A stretch of 64,000 nucleotides of DNA from Capitulum mitella (lineage: Eukaryota; Arthropoda; Thecostraca; Pollicipedomorpha; Pollicipedidae), in NCBI GenBank assembly GCA_030062745.1, contig CP099843.1:17402997-17466996 (forward strand), read 5' to 3'. Made by a program: the position numbers and the translations under genes. Below, piece after piece: positions 11,401 to 23,745 of this stretch (position 1 is the first letter of the stretch; the number at the start of each line of letters is the position of its first letter). Below the pieces are notes generated by a model. That model ran no database searches. It saw only the letters and a list, made by a program, of their open reading frames with translations, and was not told the origin of the DNA.

Positions 11401-12430
11401 CTGCCCGCTGCCCCCACCCTCCCCCACGCACTCCCCGTCACTACTCGTCGTTGGTTTGAGTTCTGAAGGTGGCACGTCTCAACAAGAAGTCTACACTTAG
11501 AGTCTCACTCCTAAACGCTTTTCCAAAAACAGCTTAAATGAAATCCTCAGGGTGGGAAGTAATTTGTCGGCCCAATCAATAGTGTCAATGCAAATCATGA
11601 ACTTCTTATCGGCGGGCTTAAAGCCATTTTGAAATTTGGTCAGCACGTGAAATGGCAACAAACGATGACGGACTGAAAACAGCGTAGCTGAGACAGTTTC
11701 GCAGTTGCCCTAACTGACGCCCCTAGACAGTGCAAAGACGTAGTAGCGACTGGGCCATAGTTGGAGTGCGAATGTCCCTTTTCCTCAGTCTATTTGCTTT
11801 TTCGCATTTCTGTACGTATTCAATGCGTTCTCGGTATGGCCTCCATAATCATTAACTACCAACTAATCATAACATACCAACCTTCATGACTGCGGTCGTC
11901 AGAACTTGCATTTGCTACTGTGTTTCAAGATAAATCTTTACAGGAGATTAATTAGTTCTAAAACAGAGGGTCTGAATATAATTGCAAAGGGCCACAGCAA
12001 AACCATGCAGAATGTTCCGTGCTTCTCTGGAAAATGTGAATTGTGTTGTGGGGCAATTGCGATGCAGAGAAAGAACTAGGAAGCTGCACAGTATATTTTT
12101 CACCTCAAGTTTCACAGGCAATGATGGAAAATTGCTGTAAAGGGAGTGTATCTAATCTTTCCGGTTTTCCAAAAAAGACATTCCGGCAGATACCCGACCC
12201 TAGCTATGATTTGTGACAGCAATAAAAAGCTCATCTGGGGCTTCGAACAATGATAATTCACTCATATGATTTTGATTTTTGTTTTCAAATCCGTGATATC
12301 GATAGCTGTATGGGTGTAAACACATTAAGCATTAAGGGGCTGATACAAAAAACGGCGCACCCGAGACAAAACAAGACCACAGAGTGTTCACATGTTCATG
12401 TAGTCATCTTGGGTTACGAATGGTTACCGG
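8426..12430. other. No recognisable gene; poly-G/poly-C tracts
   Basis: About 4 kb with homopolymers at 9782-9792 (11 C) and 10299-10311 (13 G). Overlapping open frames of 138-180 codons exist at 9327-9869 (+), 9521-10003 (-) and 10597-11013 (+), but they conflict on both strands and show no known motif. Nothing else was seen. Confidence 0.5.
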
Positions 12431-12439
12431 CAGTCTCAA

Positions 12440-12520
12440 CCAAGGGTAACTTTGTACACCTTTGGTATGGAGCTTTCCATACCAAAGGAAATTATTGGTG
12501 TGGGACCCCATACCAATATC
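12440..12520 (+). repeat. Palindromic dispersed repeat, copy 1
   Basis: Bases 12459-12471 (cctttggtatgga) pair perfectly with 12476-12488 across a GCTT loop, giving a 13-bp stem. Immediately downstream, 12494-12517 is a second, imperfect palindrome. An inverted copy of the same block, including flanking 'actttgta' and 'ggaaattattg', lies at 25330-25420. This is consistent with a small hairpin-forming mobile element. Confidence 0.7.
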
Positions 12521-13300
12521 TTGATCCATTCATGTAGTTCCTTGCTCTATAAAATAATGTACTGCAGATACCTTGTGCCAATTTTTTTGGCCTGAGGAAT
12601 GAATTTTTTCACACCAAAATTTGTTCCAATGGTACACTCATGGTCTCAGCGGTACTTGTTTCAACAAGCTCTGATTCCTTCTCATTTCTTTGTTCTAGGC
12701 GAGGCGTAGTTTTTCAAAATATGTTGGGGAGAGGGGGGCTGAGCAAGGAAAATGGCCAATCCTTCCCACAAAACTGACAGGATTCTTACCTGACTTGACC
12801 CACTTTCTTTCGAACGTTGGGAGGGGGCTTGACCCAAAGTTGGGGGGGGCTGAACCCCCAACTGAATAGCAAACTACACCCTTGGCTCTAGGCGTTACCT
12901 GCGCTTGCAGATGGCAGAGTCAGGCTCAAGGCGAAATGTGTGAAGGTCAAGTCGGCTTCAGTTTGGCGGTTCCACGCTTGGGTGAGACTGGTTATTCCTT
13001 TCTCTGAGACAGTTCATTCCTTTATTTATGAACAGATTTTTGCTTACAGCAGCCAGCAAGGTAGCGATGTATAGATTTTTTTACAACAGTCTGTAGAGTC
13101 AAACAACATTTAGTAAAAAGACTATCATCATTTTCATGCAGTACATCAGAATGCAACTGCCTTACATAATCAAACATTTGAAAATTTGATTCACTTGTGA
13201 CAATTTTCATCATCCATCCACCTCAGGGTACATGGTAAACCAGGCAATGCCAGGATGCAGCCAAGGCGAAAAAATACTAAGTAACATGCAAAAAACAATG
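12521..13300. other. No gene seen; G-rich transposon-like remnant
   Basis: Around 12720-12880 there are repeated g-rich blocks (gggagggggcttgaccc, ggggggggctgaaccccc) typical of degraded non-autonomous elements. The rest is unremarkable. Confidence 0.35.
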
Positions 13301-13920
13301 TTTTTCAGGTGAGGGTAACTCGGCCGGGGTGTTCGACGATTAGTACCATCCTGCGTTGTGTGGCCCATCCGCCAACGATTCCCAGAGCCTTATTATGCGG
13401 GGTGCAACGGCTTCCGGAGCGTGCTCCAGGAGCTTTGAGCCACCCACAGCTCGCCCCCCCACCCCCAGCGTCAACTGTTCAGCATGCTGCTGCGGCGCCG
13501 GCCGCTTCCGGATGCGCGGACTCCTCGGCGGCGCCGGCAGCTGTCGATGTGCCGACTCCCCGGCCAGGCTGCCGCCGGCGCTGGCGGCGCTGGATGTACC
13601 GACTCATTCACGGCGCCGGCCGCTCCGGTTGCTCCGACCCCTTTGCGCGCTTCGCGGCGGCGCCGACGACACCGGATGCGCTCTCCTCGGCCAGCACCGC
13701 GGTGACACGGGCAGCGCCAACTCCTCGGCGCGTTGCGGCGACGTTAGCCACTCCGGATGTGCAAACTGCTCGGCGAGCTCCGCGGCGGCGCCTGCCGCGC
13801 CGGATGTACCGATCCCTCAGCGAGCTCGGCGGCGGCGCCAGCCGCTCCGGGTGTGCAGACTCCTCGGCGACTCGATGGCGACGGCGATCGCCTCAGTGAT
13901 ATCGCCGATGGGCTTCACGT
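13300..13920. repeat. CpG island with degenerate ~60-bp internal repeats
   Basis: GC-rich block in which variants of ctcctcggcggcgcc and ccggatgtgccgac recur about every 60 bp. Several frames are open on both strands because stops are rare at this composition, so the long open frames here (for example 13356-14174) are not evidence of a gene. It could be a low-complexity exon or a 5' regulatory island. Confidence 0.5.
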
Positions 13921-14179
13921 TGCTCCCTGGACGAGCTGATGTCCTCCGCCGATGGTCGGGCACCAGGATTTACATAGGCATGCAGGCGTCGTGGGCAATC
14001 GGAGAACTTCGAACGTGGGCCAGAGATGGAAGCCTCCTTCCTGAAAGCCACCATCAGCCGGAGCATCTCCGCAACGTCCGGGTAGCCCTTTGGAGCTCGC
14101 TCTCGTCACAGGGCGACCTTTCTCTCTGCCCGGCTGTGCACAGGGACAAACCTGTAAACAGTAATTGGTTGTAGGCATG

Positions 14180-16130
14180 TGTGATGACTGGCCAGTTTAT
14201 ATTTGAACAATGCACCGCCTGTCAGAATGACAGCGTGTAACCTGTAAGCGGCCAAGTGCAATCAGCTGTTGATTCCAGCGGACATTGCTGTCACATGCTC
14301 AGTATGTGATTGTACAATGAACATGATACAACATGTGAGTTATCAGCGGGGTTCTAGATAGCCCTGTTAAAACTACTGTCACTTGTTAGTAGGTACACCC
14401 ACAAGCTGACTTCAGATTTGAATTATTGTGATGGCATCGACAGTTGGCCAATAGGCTTATCTGCACCTTGCCAGCTACCACCAAAAGTAAACTGAAGCAT
14501 TCTTGCTAATATCTGAACTGGCATCACACTTACGCAACACACCCACAAGGTTTGCAACAGGTTTGCAATAACTGCTGATGTCATCAATAGAGTAATGTTG
14601 TGCAAACAATATTATTTTTCATGTTCTTTATATTGAAATAAAGCCATACTACATGTATTACAGCCTCTGATAGGGCTATTGGAAACAGTTTATTCTGTTA
14701 ATGCCTGGGAGGTGAAATGCCAGTTGATAAAGCCTTGCTCCGACCTCATTATAGTGTCATTTAGCCTAAGGACAACATTAGTCATCCCCTAAAGCTAAAT
14801 TAATTATTCTGACGTACACTTTACCATTTACGGTTAGATCTGTGAAATTATGTATTTCTTGCAGCAAGGTTAATAATATCAATAGCGAGCTTCAAATGTT
14901 CAACAAACAAATAGCCACCATTATTTTGATGATGCTAATGTCCGATGTAAATACCTATTGCCCGCCCACCATTAACTGGTAGGCATTATTTATATACACA
15001 CACAACAACATTAACCCACAAACAATGGTATGTGTGACTGCATCACTGTTTTTTTTTCTTGAATAGGTTTAATCCTAGACATCAGTCAAGTTCTAGGACA
15101 AAAAATCAACAAGCAATTTGGTGCATGTCTTTTTGTTAGCTGCTAAGTGATGACTGGGAGGTTGATATGCCAAAATGGCAAATGGGCTGTTGCCAATTTT
15201 ACATTTGCCAACCAGCAGTCAACAAAATGCCAAAATGCCACGACACTGCATGCCAACTTTTTGTTCAGACAGCCATCAGCCAGGCTTGACTATTTGCATT
15301 GGCTTCAAAACCAGATTCAAATATTCACTATGAAAGAAGAGAACAACAGAGCTATTGCCCAAGTGACATACAAGAATGAACAAGAAGGAATAGCTTCACT
15401 GTTGAGCTACATGAGTGTGATGCCAGGGCAGAGAACACAAACATTAACAATGCAACCATCCATATCATTCCAAACAACAGTCTGCAGTAACCAAAGAAAA
15501 AAGAACTTACAACCTATCACGGAATATTGATGAGAATTATCTATCCGTGCTCTCTGTACCCCAAGAAATCTTTGGCTTGGACTATTACTAAGTGAACTGC
15601 AAACTTTTCTACTCACAAAGATTTATTTTTCAACTAGGTTTGTGCTGGCTTACAAAACCTTCCATCTGGCCCAGTCACATCCTGAAGCACAAAATCTCCT
15701 GCAGTGCAGGTACACAAACAAACACCAGTTTTTCATATCCTGCATTTGAGTATCCACAACTGCCCAAGATCCATGTCCGAGGAAATTCCAACATATTTCT
15801 CAGTTTGGGGTGGGGCAGGCTTAGCCAGCCATGGTACTGAATAACAGTATCAAAATGCCACTTGTGTATGATGCATGGAGCCAAGTTTACATTTATAACA
15901 TTAGAAAACATTCAACTATCACATTTTTGGTAGCTGACATATAGTAAGCTGTCCGACTTTTACAGAAAAATACATGCTGTATCCAACCAGCTTCCAATCT
16001 GGAACTTGAAAAATTTTGAAAACCCGAATTTGGATTCCGATAACACTAATTATGACCGCCCTTGGCTATCTGAAGTTGCTGGATGACTATCATCTAACAA
16101 AATACTCAGGAGGTTAGATAAACAATTAAA
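14180..16130. other. AT-richer sequence without recognised features
   Basis: About 2 kb of low-CpG sequence following the island. Short open frames only (largest 127 codons at 15147-15530). It could be intron or 3' UTR, but nothing proves it. Confidence 0.4.
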
Positions 16131-16145
16131 TAACTTTATTAGGAC

Positions 16146-16514
16146 ATGTACACACGGATGGAGAATGTTGGCAAAAAATTATTCAACAAAACCTTCGCAA
16201 TCAGACGGTCAAAACCCCGTTCGGTGTACAAGTTTTTCACCAACGTACCTCATAAAGCCTCGGACGCTAGGCTGCTGAGCTTGATGCGTTCACAGTTTGC
16301 TGTCGTCGCTGATCAGCTCGCAACTCGAAAGATGATTCACTGGGCACAGTTTGTTGTCGTTGCTGACGAGCTTTCAACTCAAAGAAATGATTTGCTGGGG
16401 CTAACGATATGTTATCGGTGCTATCGGTCCCACTTAGTGGGGAAAAGGAGCTGGAGCAAAACCGATAAATCTGTGCTGGCAGCACGCTGCTGGAGTAATG
16501 GCAAATGTCGGTAG
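16146..16514 (+). CDS. Candidate ORF, 122 aa, with an 18-residue internal repeat
   Basis: The frame runs from an ATG at 16146 to a TAG at 16512. It contains a 54-bp tandem duplication (16291-16344 and 16345-16398), giving 18-residue blocks FAVVADQLATRK and FVVVADELSTQR. About half of the differences between units are in third positions. The minus strand is also open across the same region (16267-16635), so the coding strand is not certain. The basic, Cys-containing tail matches no family I know. No splice signals or promoter were identified. Confidence 0.2.
   Translation: MYTRMENVGKKLFNKTFAIRRSKPRSVYKFFTNVPHKASDARLLSLMRSQFAVVADQLATRKMIHWAQFVVVADELSTQRNDLLGLTICYRCYRSHLVGKRSWSKTDKSVLAARCWSNGKCR
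16291..16398. repeat. Diverged 54-bp tandem duplication
   Basis: Two 54-bp units, each beginning cacagttt and continuing tgtcgt and cgctga or tgctga. There are many substitutions but no indel. Confidence 0.85.
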
Positions 16515-16649
16515 ATATTTGACCGTCGTAGATCAACGAAGGCGATTTGGGGAAAACGAATGATACGTGACGATTCAGGCCAGTGTCCTCTTTGATCGCA
16601 CGTATACAGCTAAAATTCGATATTTGACTAGACACACTCCCTTTAAAAG

Positions 16650-17990
16650 TTGGTGTGGCAAAAGCAGTCCGGTCAGTTCAGTTTTCTTCACCCTCCCTTT
16701 ATTTTCTCACTTTATTCCAACCTTTTCATTTTCGATTTTGATGAAAATAGCTTCGAAAAAAGTTTCTTTTTCCGACAGTTACGGCTTTACATCGCGGCCC
16801 TGTGTGAACCAACATTGAAGAGTGCAGCGAACTAAGCGAACTAAAAAACATATACATTGCACGCCCAATGCTATCGTGTAACATGCAGGCGCGGGGACCG
16901 CTGCTCTTACCACCAGTTATGGAAAAACTCACATTTTCAGAAGCCTTTCCTCCCATGCAAGGAACACCCAGTAGGGCTTATATGCATAGGTGAGGCTAGT
17001 ACACATGACGTGACATGTCGTCTGGTACTGGCTTTATTATTTGCTGAAAGGTAGCATTGTATTTATTAAGTGGGTACTACTTTGCTGAATGTTGGTTGGG
17101 AACTGACTGAGGCAGATTGTTTTCGGTTCTGCTGTGCATTTACACTATTGTTTTAACTGGGAGGTGGCACAAAAGTACTTCTGCCAAGTTAAAGTTAGCT
17201 TGAGAGGTGCCTAACTGTTTCGGGGCCTCATTGTGCTTTTGGGGACAGAGCCATCCTGAAGAGCATCAGACTGGAGTGCTCTATGATGACATTGTTCCAT
17301 AACTGGTATATTTCTAGTGTGCAATTTATTTTCAATTCTGCACTTCATAATTTTGTGGAAAAGTGAAGTCTGGCGTGTGAATAATTCCATATCACACCCA
17401 ATGTTGTAAACAACCACTATTAAGAGTTGGTATGGCATGCCACACCAGCTTTTGAAGGTGGTGTGGACGGAGGCCGCACCCGCCCCGTGGCATGTTCCGC
17501 CCATATTTACAGCAGCGTTTTGAAAGAAATGCAGTTTCGGACATGAAATGCATTTTCATCCTTTTCCCGTACCCATACCGGCAGGGTGCATTACCGTATG
17601 GGACTTATTCACCCCCCCCCCCAGATCTCCAGAACTACCCCTCCGATTTCGCCGCAACGAACGGCAATCGATTCATCATGACGTTAAGTACATTTATACA
17701 GAGCTAGCTCAAAAACCTTGAAAGGGATGGAGACAGGTAGGGGGAGAAAAAGTCCATAGGAGGTATTTTTGACTGGTTTTAATTCCGCTGTTGAACGACC
17801 GATCTTAATGCAATTGAGCTGAATAAAGAGCTAGTCGCTGAGAATTTTCCCATTGGTCCATACGTTAGGAATTTTGGAAAAATTCATACGTTTTCACTGG
17901 ACCCTGGAGAAAGAGCACGTGTTAAAACTTCACTAAATTGAAAGTGGAAAAGTCTTTTTACACCGTGCGCATGACATTACTGCCGTACAG
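16650..17990. other. No recognisable feature
   Basis: Mixed sequence with an 11-base poly-C tract at 17612-17622 and a short palindrome, tggtatggcatgccacacca, near 17428. No gene was recognised. Confidence 0.5.
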
Positions 17991-18004
17991 CGTCATCATA
18001 TGGT

Positions 18005-18830
18005 ATTGCTGCAGTCCGGCGTCGGTGCCCGCTCGTAGTCCGCTCCCTGCCAGGGCCGGCCGCCTGGTTTCGTCAGCTGTTGGCCGACGTGAGCCGTTAC
18101 CAGGCCGATCTGGAGGCAGCCGGCCGGCCGGCGCCGTGTGGCCGCCCTCCCTCTACCACACGCACATGACGCTCCGGCCTGACCTCAATCCACGCACAGC
18201 CGGCGGCGGCGCGGCGCCGGGGTGAACGCTCCCCGGCCCACGCTGCGGGCGGGGCCGAGAGGGTGGCACGCTGAATGCCCCCCCTTGCGCCAGCCCTCTC
18301 CCGGGCGGCCGTCGCGTCTTTGTGCCGGGATTCCAGCGGCCGCCCCAAAATGGCGCCCTGAGCCGGGCACGCACTCACGCACACACACATACGCGCCGCC
18401 ACGCAATAGCCCTTTGTGCGGACGCCATCTGCGACCGCCATTCAAGGCTGAAGCGCGTAGAAGCCGCGTAATTGAGAACAAAAAGCATTCACCGTGTTGT
18501 AACACCGAGCACCCCCTCCCGTTCCGTCCCCCCCCCCCTGCTGACTCGTCAGGCAGCCCCGCTCGATCTGGTTTCAAATAGTTATTACTCGGGAAAGTAC
18601 CCGCTGACATGATGGGTACCGAGGACGCGTTCGGAGGAGCGACGCACGTGGGGAGGCCCGGCCGACCCAGGGGACGGGCAGGCGGCTGGACGGCTGAGGC
18701 TGGGCACGCACGGGACGGCCAGGCGGCCGCCGGACGGCCACGGAGGCCGACCACGTAGCCCGAACTGCGAACAAAACGCTCTCACGTAGAGGACAGCACG
18801 CACCGCCATCGCCAAGCAGAGCCGTCACGA
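18005..18830. promoter_or_regulatory. CpG island with YY1-like motif
   Basis: Strongly CpG-rich. It contains ccaaaatggcgccctg near 18345-18360, which fits the YY1 core AAnATGGCG, plus a poly-C run at 18528-18538 and two ggccggcc sites. This composition with a YY1-like site is typical of TATA-less promoters. No downstream exon could be identified, so direction is unknown. Confidence 0.45.
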
Positions 18831-19063
18831 CAGGGTACATAGCTGGAGAGGTGTATGCGTAGCTGCTTCTACGCGGTCTTGGAGAACATGTTTTTTTAAC
18901 CTGTCGAGATGTGTTTCGGTATGTTTATCGGGCTGGATGTCGCTGAGACAGTCCGACGCCGTTTTGCGAGACCGTATGGCCAATGTTCCATCACCGGACT
19001 ACTCAAGACCGCGAAACATCGGAATGGCATCGGCAGCAGAGCAAAGTCTTCAGTGGCGGTCCC

Positions 19064-19110
19064 GGATCATGACGTGACCCTGGCCGTGGACCATGACGTG
19101 ACCGTGGCCA
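19064..19110. repeat. 24-bp duplication carrying two TGACGTGA motifs
   Basis: Units 19064-19087 and 19088-19110 share ccatgacgtgacc or tcatgacgtgacc and ggccgtg. TGACGTGA resembles a CRE/ATF half-consensus, but the pairing may simply follow from the duplication. Confidence 0.7.
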
Positions 19111-19189
19111 GCGTCCGACCGAGCTGGGCCGCGCCTCTCGTGGTGCGATTTTACGCACATTGGTGTCACCTTCCCAAGAGGTGATGATG

Positions 19190-20050
19190 ATTTGATGTGA
19201 TCAGACATAACGGCTGTATCCATCCGCGGAAATCACGAAACGAGCCAGAAGGAAATGGGGGCCTGTTTCCGCACCCGGAAGTATCAAAATGCTGTTTAAA
19301 TTATAAATGGTCAATAAAAGCATAGTGTTTTATGACTCCCAATACAAGAGCTCATCACAAAGAAATCCAAAGGGAAAAGTCAGCGCTTCGTTGAAAGTAC
19401 AAAAGATAATCCTGGCATCAACCTCAGCTATGCATTGGACATCATGCAACAAATTTCTTGACCTTAGCGTGACGTCTTGACACACATATATTCGTATCCC
19501 GCATGATAAACATCATTCTACCACGTTGCACGCGTCCTTGATATTCATTTGAAGAGCTCTATCTGTCAGAGCTAACGTATGATGCCTGTTCAGCTCATGC
19601 ATGAATATCTTTGTGACATGGCTGGATCCTGACCATTTTTCATCCTATTGTAATTTTCACATAGCAATTGCAGCCTGCGTCTTGATAACAACGTCACCAC
19701 TCTTTTGGCGCTCAAAAACAAAATTTTGCACCATTCTGCGTTCCGTGACAAGGTAAGATGGACAAAGAAATGTTTGCATCGGGGTACGTTAACTTGCATT
19801 GTGCTGCATAACGTTTTACGTTATTACACTATTATTTATATATATATTGCAACGTTATAACATTATCAAATTACGTCTCGGTTACCAGAAACTGTTTAAG
19901 CGAGTTGAAATTAGGGTAGGTTAAGCTACGACAATGCTTGTGAAAGCAACTGTCAGAGCCTTTGTATTTTCGGTTCGAATGCACGACGATTTTGCCGGGC
20001 AATTTTTGTTTTGTTGCTCCGCGTAAGGGACGACATCGGCTCTTCGGCCA
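19190..20050. other. No recognisable feature
   Basis: AT-rich sequence preceding the next CpG island, with a short (TA) run near 19840. Nothing else was seen. Confidence 0.5.
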
Positions 20051-20059
20051 TCTATGGCA

Positions 20060-20190
20060 GGTCCATGTGACGGCCTGCGGAGAACAGTCCAGGGCCGCCG
20101 CTCCTCGACGCTCCCCTCCGTTCCGTCGCCGCCGCTGTCCTGGTGACGCGCCGGCGACACGCACGTGCGTCGCCAACGGCCGGCCCGGCT

Positions 20191-20233
<43 letters not shown>

Positions 20234-21000
20234 GTCCAGCGGCTCTCAGCGGCTCTCAGCGGCTCTCTCCGTCGAGGCCGGCTCTCACGCGGCGTCGCAG
20301 CGGCCTGTCTCCGGCGACCGGCCACTTCGGCACAGCAGCGGCATCCGTTCCTCACAGCCCGCCGGTGCCACCCACTCCTCGCACCCCGGCGTCGCCACCC
20401 GCTCCTCACGCCCGCCGGTGCCACCCACTCCTCACACCCCGGCGGCGCCAGAGGTTGACAGCCGGCCTGCGTTCCGCCTCGCTGCTGCTAACACTCCACC
20501 GGTGGAGCGATGCGAACGGCGACCAGGCTCTGCGGTGCCGACAGACGAGCGGCCGGCTGGCTCCAGCGCGCTGGCCGGCTCGCCATCCGCTCGTGTCGTC
20601 CTGCGCGCAGCGTCCTGCGCCGCCGCCGAGGCGACCTCCGGTCAGCGGCCGCCGGAGGTCACCGGGGGTCACACAAGAGTTACGCGTCGCCTTGGCGGCC
20701 CACTCTCACTTTCACCGGCGGTCGGCCCGCAGCGCCGCGCGCCGCGCACTTTGTGCGTGCGACGCCCGCATACCCCTAGCGTCTCAAGGCTTGCGGTGAA
20801 AGTTGTTTACTCGACCGGCGCGCACCATGTGGGAGCGTCTCGGGGGGTTCACGCACCCGTCGGTCCGGACACGGCGCCGCCGCTTTGTCCTCAGTCGAAT
20901 TCAAAAGGCGCCCGGCCGGCCGACGCCGCGCGACCGCGAACGAACGTCGGACGTTTGGAGCCGGCCGGTTCACGCCTGCTTCCGCCACTCGGAGACGTCT
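20060..21000. promoter_or_regulatory. CpG island with (CT)n tract and ~26-bp repeats
   Basis: A CpG-rich block containing a (CT)n tract at 20193-20231, GAGA-type on the other strand. It also holds about four diverged ~26-bp repeats at 20350-20450 around ccacccactcctc. GAGA tracts and CpG density are common at invertebrate promoters. The 346-codon plus frame across it and the overlapping frames on both strands reflect low stop density, not a gene. Confidence 0.4.
20193..20231 (+). repeat. (CT)n microsatellite
   Basis: About 19 uninterrupted CT dinucleotides inside the CpG island. Confidence 0.97.
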
Positions 21001-21710
21001 GACCGAACAAAGGTCGGAGGGTGGTCAACTGATAGTGGGTGAATCAGGAGCGGCTGAAGCCACTTCGAGTTGGCAGAGCCTGGCAGGACGTGTCCTGCGC
21101 TGACGGTCACAGGCACAGCCGCCTACGCACAGCGCAGGCTGTGAACCGGTCCGCAAGGAGTTCTGAGCTGGCGGCTCCGCGGTCTCAGAGCTGGCGAGCC
21201 CCCGGTCTCAGAGGTGGCAGACTTCTGGTTTCTCCTATACACCAGCCTCGGCCCACAGTTAATACAGCATCCAATAACGAGTCACCGCAAGCCAGGAGAC
21301 TGAACTCGGCGCCGAAGCACCGACCATCTCAGTCACTTCAGATCCATCGCATTACCATGGACAATGGCTTTTTGCCGTGTTGGACCATGCCGATCATCTT
21401 GATGGGGAACAAAGCGTGAAGTGCAGGGGCGGAACTTTGCCAAAACGTTTCGGGAAGATCAGTTGCATGTCCAGAACTTCTGCATATTGCCAGAGGCGTA
21501 ATATTAACTCCCTTCGCTGAGATAGGGACGCGCATTCCGCCTTAACATTGTAAATTCCAGCCATTGTAACACAGAATCAGTATCGATGCCGACGGGCCAG
21601 TCATGGTAAAGTTGGGAACTTTGTCATTTAAATTTGTGCCCATTCGTTCGAGGCATGGAACCGCCATTAGATGATGCCGTCTGCTAACTTTTGAAAATAG
21701 AAATGAATTT

Positions 21711-21751
21711 AACCTTATGCTCATAAGAAAAGAAATGGCCGGGAAAAAAAA

Positions 21752-21793
<42 letters not shown>

Positions 21794-21998
21794 TTTCGGC
21801 TGTGGACCTTCCTCAGTATATGCACAAGCAAACATTCAATTCAAGTCACAACGTCGTGCATTTGTGTCATATGCTTTTTCAAATGTACACGTTATGATCT
21901 GAATTTAATATTTGCCTGTGTATGTGCCGAGGAAGGCCCGCGGCCGAAATGTACATACATTTTTTCTCGAACATTTCTTTTATTATGAGCATAAGGTT
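21711..21998. mobile_element. 288-bp fold-back (long-arm hairpin) element
   Basis: The first 27 bases (starting aaccttatgctcataag) match the reverse complement of the last 27 (aaccttatgctcataat) at 26 positions. The similarity continues inward for about 100 bases. Both arms carry a stretch of A's before atgtat, then ttcggc, then ccttcctc and then attcaattca or attaaattca. Only about 55 bp in the middle is unpaired. The left arm contains the (TA)n tract at 21755-21791, where the right arm has only tgtatgtacat. No open frame and no clear target-site duplication. It is a fold-back MITE by structure. Confidence 0.8.
21755..21791. repeat. (TA)n microsatellite inside fold-back arm
   Basis: About 18 TA units, absent from the opposite arm of the same hairpin, so it arose after the element formed. 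Confidence 0.95.
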
Positions 21999-21999
21999 G

Positions 22000-23320
22000 T
22001 TTTTGTTTCCATTTTGAATTGTAATAATGCTGCTCATTCAATTAGCGCTGCCTGATATTCGACGTCTGCCAACTTCATTCACTTTCTGAAAAGGTTCGAG
22101 TATCGGCCACAGCTCAGACAGCCAGAAAAAAACAACCAGCACAAGCACATGGTTGTATGCTAGTAAAATAATTACGCATTTGGATACGCGTGGCCTTAGA
22201 CGCGATAACGGGTCTCAATTTTTAACCTGTCACGTCAGTTGGGTTAAAAATCCAGATTTCCTCCCGAACATGAGTTTCCTCAGTAACGCGAACTAAATCA
22301 CACGTTTTTCATGTCCTGGTGCAGAATGGCCGAGGCCGCTCTGCCATATCAAGACGTCGTCCATTGTAATTTCAGTCCTTCATTTGCATTTTAGTTTGAT
22401 TCTGACAACTTTCTGACTCATTTTTTTCTGGCTCTTATACCTTTAGTTAAAATGTAAGTAATACATAAATGAATATAGCTAAAATTATGACTGTCCAGAA
22501 ACGTTACGGGCGGCGTTTGCTCAGTTACGGATTGCATGGAGCTGGCTTGCGTATGTTTGTGAATACTATTTTTCTACTCCTTGAATTTGCACAAATGTCC
22601 CTGGTTTAATATTTCCCTACTGCGAAAAACTGTCACCTCATATAAATAAATCTCTTGAAAACTTTGAAAAGGAAAGAAATGGTTGCTGGAAATATTCTTG
22701 TGCCTTCCGTTTTGCATTTCAGCTTAGACCCAAGCATGTGGGAAAACAACATCCACAATGATTTTTGGAGAACTGTAATCAGAGTGCATTTTTGCCGCGC
22801 GTTTTTTTCATTTTGCAGCCCGGACATTTGTTTTTTGCCGAGAAATCTATCAGACAATTACCGGCAGCAATCCTATTTCGCAACAGATGAGTCGGGTGTT
22901 AGCCAGGTGTATGGCGAATCGAAAACTCGTGATTTCAAGGAAAATTTGGTCAAAAATTTCATTTTGGCCTTTCCACATCAAAACAAATAAATACGACGTA
23001 GTAATTATATGTTTCAGGGATCCATGAAACTGTTGAGAACTTGTTGTGAACGTGCATTTTGTGTGAATTTTTTTGTGCATTTTGTGTGAATGCACATCAA
23101 GTCTTTTTTGCGGAAGATGTTCCCCTTACTTCTTCCATGTCATAGTCTCCTTCACTTTACAGCGTCGCGACACGCAACCGAAGGGGCATGTCTGTCTTTG
23201 CTTTTGCGTAGCAGGCCGTGCGGAAAGAATGGTAGTCTCTATGAAGAGAAAAAGCTCAAAGTGGTTCTTCTTCAGCTTACTCAAATCCATTTTTACACCA
23301 CCAGTATTGTCATTCCTTCA
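22000..23320. other. No recognisable feature
   Basis: AT-rich sequence with short open frames (22655-22990, 111 codons; 23073-23576 and 23090-23593 overlapping each other). No motif was recognised. Confidence 0.5.
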
Positions 23321-23329
23321 TCAAAACAT

Positions 23330-23745
23330 TTCCGAAGGCCCGCCGAGGCTCCGCTGCGTTCTCGTGGGTCTGGCGCTCCTCGGTTTCTCGGGCCAGGAGA
23401 AGCACCTCTTCCAACAGTGTCCTCGCCTCTTCATGGCCACGACTGGCAGGGTGGTGGGCCCCCTGCCCTCTGCTGGAAGGCCTCGAATGCGCCTACGAAG
23501 CAAGGCCACGCCGCCAGCCTTTCCCGCCCTGCCTGGCCGCGCCACAAAGGGACGCCATCTTGTCGGCGCGCGCTGACCCCGGTATTCGGGTAAGATGAAT
23601 GGCCTGGCCGGCTGAGCGACGCACCGGGGCCGGTCACCGCACGCATGTGCTGCTTACGCTACAGTCGAGCCCGCGCGGCCCACACGCACTCCGAGCGCGC
23701 CACGTGGCCACGCAGCCGGCGCCATCTTGGCTTGGGTCGCGCTCA
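23330..23745. promoter_or_regulatory. CpG island with YY1-like motifs and donor-like site
   Basis: CpG-rich block with gacgccatcttgtcgg near 23550 and gcgccatcttggctt near 23720, both YY1-like on the minus strand. A gggtaaga site at 23590 could be a splice donor for a plus-strand first exon. Composition and motifs suggest a promoter region; the gene is not identified. Confidence 0.35.

Noticed and set aside
13356..14174. 272-codon plus-strand frame rich in Arg, Ala and Ser
   Set aside because: It follows degenerate ~60-bp DNA repeats whose frame changes between units, and three frames are open together.
19962..21002. 346-codon plus-strand frame in a CpG island
   Set aside because: Stops are rare at this composition, several other frames on both strands are open in the same place, it runs through a (CT)n tract, and no domain is recognisable.
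22085..22105. tRNA-like box B (ggttcgagtatc)
   Set aside because: No box A upstream and no acceptor stem.
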